Assembly (NCBI GenBank): GCA_007130045.1
Contig: SLTG01000021.1
Location: forward strand, 1 to 64,000
DNA: 64,000 nucleotides
Origin: Opitutales bacterium
GTDB lineage: Bacteria > Verrucomicrobiota > Verrucomicrobiia > Opitutales > T3Sed10-336
Direction: 5' to 3'
Below are positions 61,906 to 64,000 of this stretch, piece by piece; position 1 is the stretch's first letter, and each line of letters begins with the position of its first letter. The position numbers were made by a program, and so were the translations under genes. Under the pieces are notes generated by a model, which was not told the origin of the DNA, searched no databases, and saw only the letters and a program-made list of their open reading frames with translations.

Positions 61906-62913
61906 ATGAAAAAATTCATAAACAATCCGGCAAATGCTGTCGACGAAATGCTGCAGGGTTACCTGAAAGCACACCCAAATATTATTGCGGCAAAAGAAAA
62001 TGACCGAGTTTTAATGGATAAAAGAGTGCCCATTAAAAATAAGGTTGGCATAGTGACGGGTGGCGGAAGCGGTCACAAACCCGCGTTTATCGGGTATATT
62101 GGAAGAAATATGGTGGATGCCGTAGCCGTGGGCGAAATATTTTCTTCTCCCCCGGGACAAATGTTTTATGATGCTATAAAGGCTGCTGATTCAGGAAAGG
62201 GAGTTGCCGTTTTATACGGAAATTATGCCGGCGATAACATGAATGTCGCCATAGCGATGGATATGGCGGAAAATGAGGGCATCCAGGTCGGAAAAGTCGT
62301 AGCAACTGACGACGTGCCCTCCGCCGCTAAAGAAAAAGTGGATCAGAGAAGAGGCGTAGCCGGTGAAATTCTCATGTGGAAAGTGGGAGGAGCAAAGGCT
62401 TCGATGGGCGCTTCTCTCGATGAAGTTATTTCGGTATCCAAAAAAGCCATAGACAATACCCGAAGTATGGGAGTTGGCCTGAGTCCATGTATTATACCCG
62501 AGGTTGGACATCCAAACTTCACTATAGAGGAAGGGAAAATGGAAATTGGAATCGGCCATCATGGAGAACCGGGAATAGAAGTAATCGATCTGGAATCTGC
62601 TTCAGAAATTGCCCGGCGTATGTGTGATGTAATATTGCCGGATTTGCCATTTGATAAAGGTGATGAGGTTGTCGTCCTGCTGTCAGGACTGGGGGCAACT
62701 CCAATGATGGAACTTTATATCCTTTTTAATGATATTGAAAAGATCTTGTCTGAAAAGGGAATATCAATCTTTGCTTCATATGTTGGAAATTACTTTTCTT
62801 CACTCGAAATGGCAGGGGCAACTCTTACCCTGATGAAATTGGACTACGAGTTAAAAGATTGCATCAGCTTAGAATCCGATTCCGTTGGGTTAACGCAATT
62901 CAATAAAGAATGA
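61906..62913 (+). CDS. DhaK-like dihydroxyacetone/tetrulose kinase subunit
   Basis: VGIVTGGGSGHKPAFIGYIGRNMVDAVAVGEIFSSPPGQM, LYGNYAGDNMNVAIAMDMAE, MEIGIGHHGEPGIEV. Confidence 0.88.
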   Translation: MKKFINNPANAVDEMLQGYLKAHPNIIAAKENDRVLMDKRVPIKNKVGIVTGGGSGHKPAFIGYIGRNMVDAVAVGEIFSSPPGQMFYDAIKAADSGKGVAVLYGNYAGDNMNVAIAMDMAENEGIQVGKVVATDDVPSAAKEKVDQRRGVAGEILMWKVGGAKASMGASLDEVISVSKKAIDNTRSMGVGLSPCIIPEVGHPNFTIEEGKMEIGIGHHGEPGIEVIDLESASEIARRMCDVILPDLPFDKGDEVVVLLSGLGATPMMELYILFNDIEKILSEKGISIFASYVGNYFSSLEMAGATLTLMKLDYELKDCISLESDSVGLTQFNKE

Positions 62914-62919
62914 TATACA

Positions 62920-63588
62920 ATGAAAAGCTTTACGAACGACGAAGGTGCAAGGGTCATAGTCAACATGGTCAATGTCATACAAGATAATAAGGAGTATCTC
63001 AGCGATATTGATGGGAAAATTGGTGATGGCGATCACGGCATAAACATGAACAAAGGATTCACCCTCGCCAGGGAAGAATTAAATAACAACCCGGGAAACC
63101 TGTCACATGGTCTTGAGACTTTATCCAAAGTCCTGTCCCTTAAAATCGGCGGCAGCATGGGGCCTTTGTACGGATTCTTTTTCAAGGCAATGGGCCGTTC
63201 GATCGCTGAAAAGGAGAGTATCAAAGCGGACGATCTAAGGGAGATGCTAGATGCGGGACTGGGGGCCGTTCAGAAGACATCCAACGCACAAGTTGGTGAC
63301 AAAACGTTGATGGACGTTTTGATCCCTTCGGTTGAAGCCTATAAAAAAAGTCTGAATGATGGAAATTCCTTCCATGCCGCCCTGGATGATTTGAAGGCCG
63401 CGGCTATCCAGGGAAAGGATTCCACGGAAAACATGGTGTCTCAAATTGGCCGCTCCAGCCGTTTGGGTGAACGGTCCAAGGGAGTAATTGACCCCGGTGC
63501 GGCTTCGTGTTGTCTGATTCTTTGTTCTATGGCTGAGACCGTTCAGGAGTTATTACAAGAAAGCTCAGGCAAACGAAATCCAAATTGA
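62920..63588 (+). CDS. DhaL-like (ADP/ATP-binding) kinase subunit
   Basis: DGKIGDGDHGINMNKGFTLA, LKIGGSMGPLYGFFFKAMG, GDKTLMDVLIPSVEAYK, RSSRLGERSKGVIDPGAASCCLIL. Confidence 0.88.
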   Translation: MKSFTNDEGARVIVNMVNVIQDNKEYLSDIDGKIGDGDHGINMNKGFTLAREELNNNPGNLSHGLETLSKVLSLKIGGSMGPLYGFFFKAMGRSIAEKESIKADDLREMLDAGLGAVQKTSNAQVGDKTLMDVLIPSVEAYKKSLNDGNSFHAALDDLKAAAIQGKDSTENMVSQIGRSSRLGERSKGVIDPGAASCCLILCSMAETVQELLQESSGKRNPN

Positions 63589-63645
63589 TTCGGTGTGCCG
63601 GTTTCCATTGAAATTATTCAGGATATACTTCGGAGATTTTAACAG

Positions 63646-64000
63646 ATGATTGACGTAAATAAAAGTAAAGAGCCCAAACAAGCGGTTATTATCGGGTTTT
63701 TAAGTAAAACACAGGACCGTTTTGCAGAATACCAGCAACCATTGTCCACCCGGGAAAGATTGGAGATAGTTACGAAAATTGATGGATTCAGCGGTGCCGA
63801 AATAGTCTACCCATATGAAACCGGGGATGCTTCCGAGACCAGACAATGGCTGAAGGAGCTCAATCTTGAGATTGCTGCTATAAACGTAAACATAAAAAAG
63901 GAAAAAGAATGGGTGGCGGGTGCTCTCAGCAGACCCCGAAAACAGATACGTGATCGTGCCGTTGAAATGATCAGGAAATCAAAGGATTATGCAAAACAAA
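63646..64000 (+). CDS. Sugar phosphate isomerase/epimerase-like TIM barrel protein, truncated by window edge
   Basis: Open frame from ATG at 63646 (MIDVNKSKEPKQAVIIGFLSKTQDRFAEYQQPLSTRERLEIVTKIDGFSGAEIVYPYETGD...) to the end of the window. Not in the ORF track because there is no stop. Confidence 0.6.
   Translation, partial: MIDVNKSKEPKQAVIIGFLSKTQDRFAEYQQPLSTRERLEIVTKIDGFSGAEIVYPYETGDASETRQWLKELNLEIAAINVNIKKEKEWVAGALSRPRKQIRDRAVEMIRKSKDYAKQ

Overview
Gene-dense 64-kb bacterial chromosomal window. Most of it is GC-rich, with AT-richer stretches at about 26.2-27.5 kb and 60.3-64 kb. Gene content suggests the PVC superphylum, probably Verrucomicrobiota-like: a double-length UvrA, an SHD1-domain protein, S1 sulfatases and VCBS/PQQ-type extracellular proteins. 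That lineage call is inference. Recognisable housekeeping genes are uvrA (tandem fused), glycyl-tRNA synthetase, rpiB, a fadJ-like gene and eno. There are two PilT-type ATPases, a SulP transporter, a PhnCDE-type ABC transporter and a TctABC-type transporter. Carbohydrate-active and sulfatase genes include an alginate-lyase-like protein, a Kelch protein, GH5-like, GH43-like and GHL6-like proteins and two sulfatases. A ParA-like ATPase is followed by two unknown proteins. The right end carries a DhaK/DhaL/RpiB/TIM-barrel sugar cluster truncated by the window edge. The best candidate for an undescribed system is the four-gene operon at 45.6-54.6 kb. Its last gene fuses a complete rifampin-phosphotransferase/PEP-synthase-like module (ATP-grasp plus swivelling His domain) to a C-terminal membrane domain that resembles DUF106/EMC3/Oxa1 by eye. 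It is translationally coupled to a membrane-anchored PQQ/BamB-like beta-propeller. Other notable items: a wrecked thiolase (fadI-like) next to fadJ, a ~105-bp repeated structured element upstream of two unrelated genes, a perfect 22-bp tandem repeat in a divergent promoter region, an SHD1-transglutaminase fusion and a divergent sigma-like protein. No rRNA, tRNA or CRISPR array was recognised.
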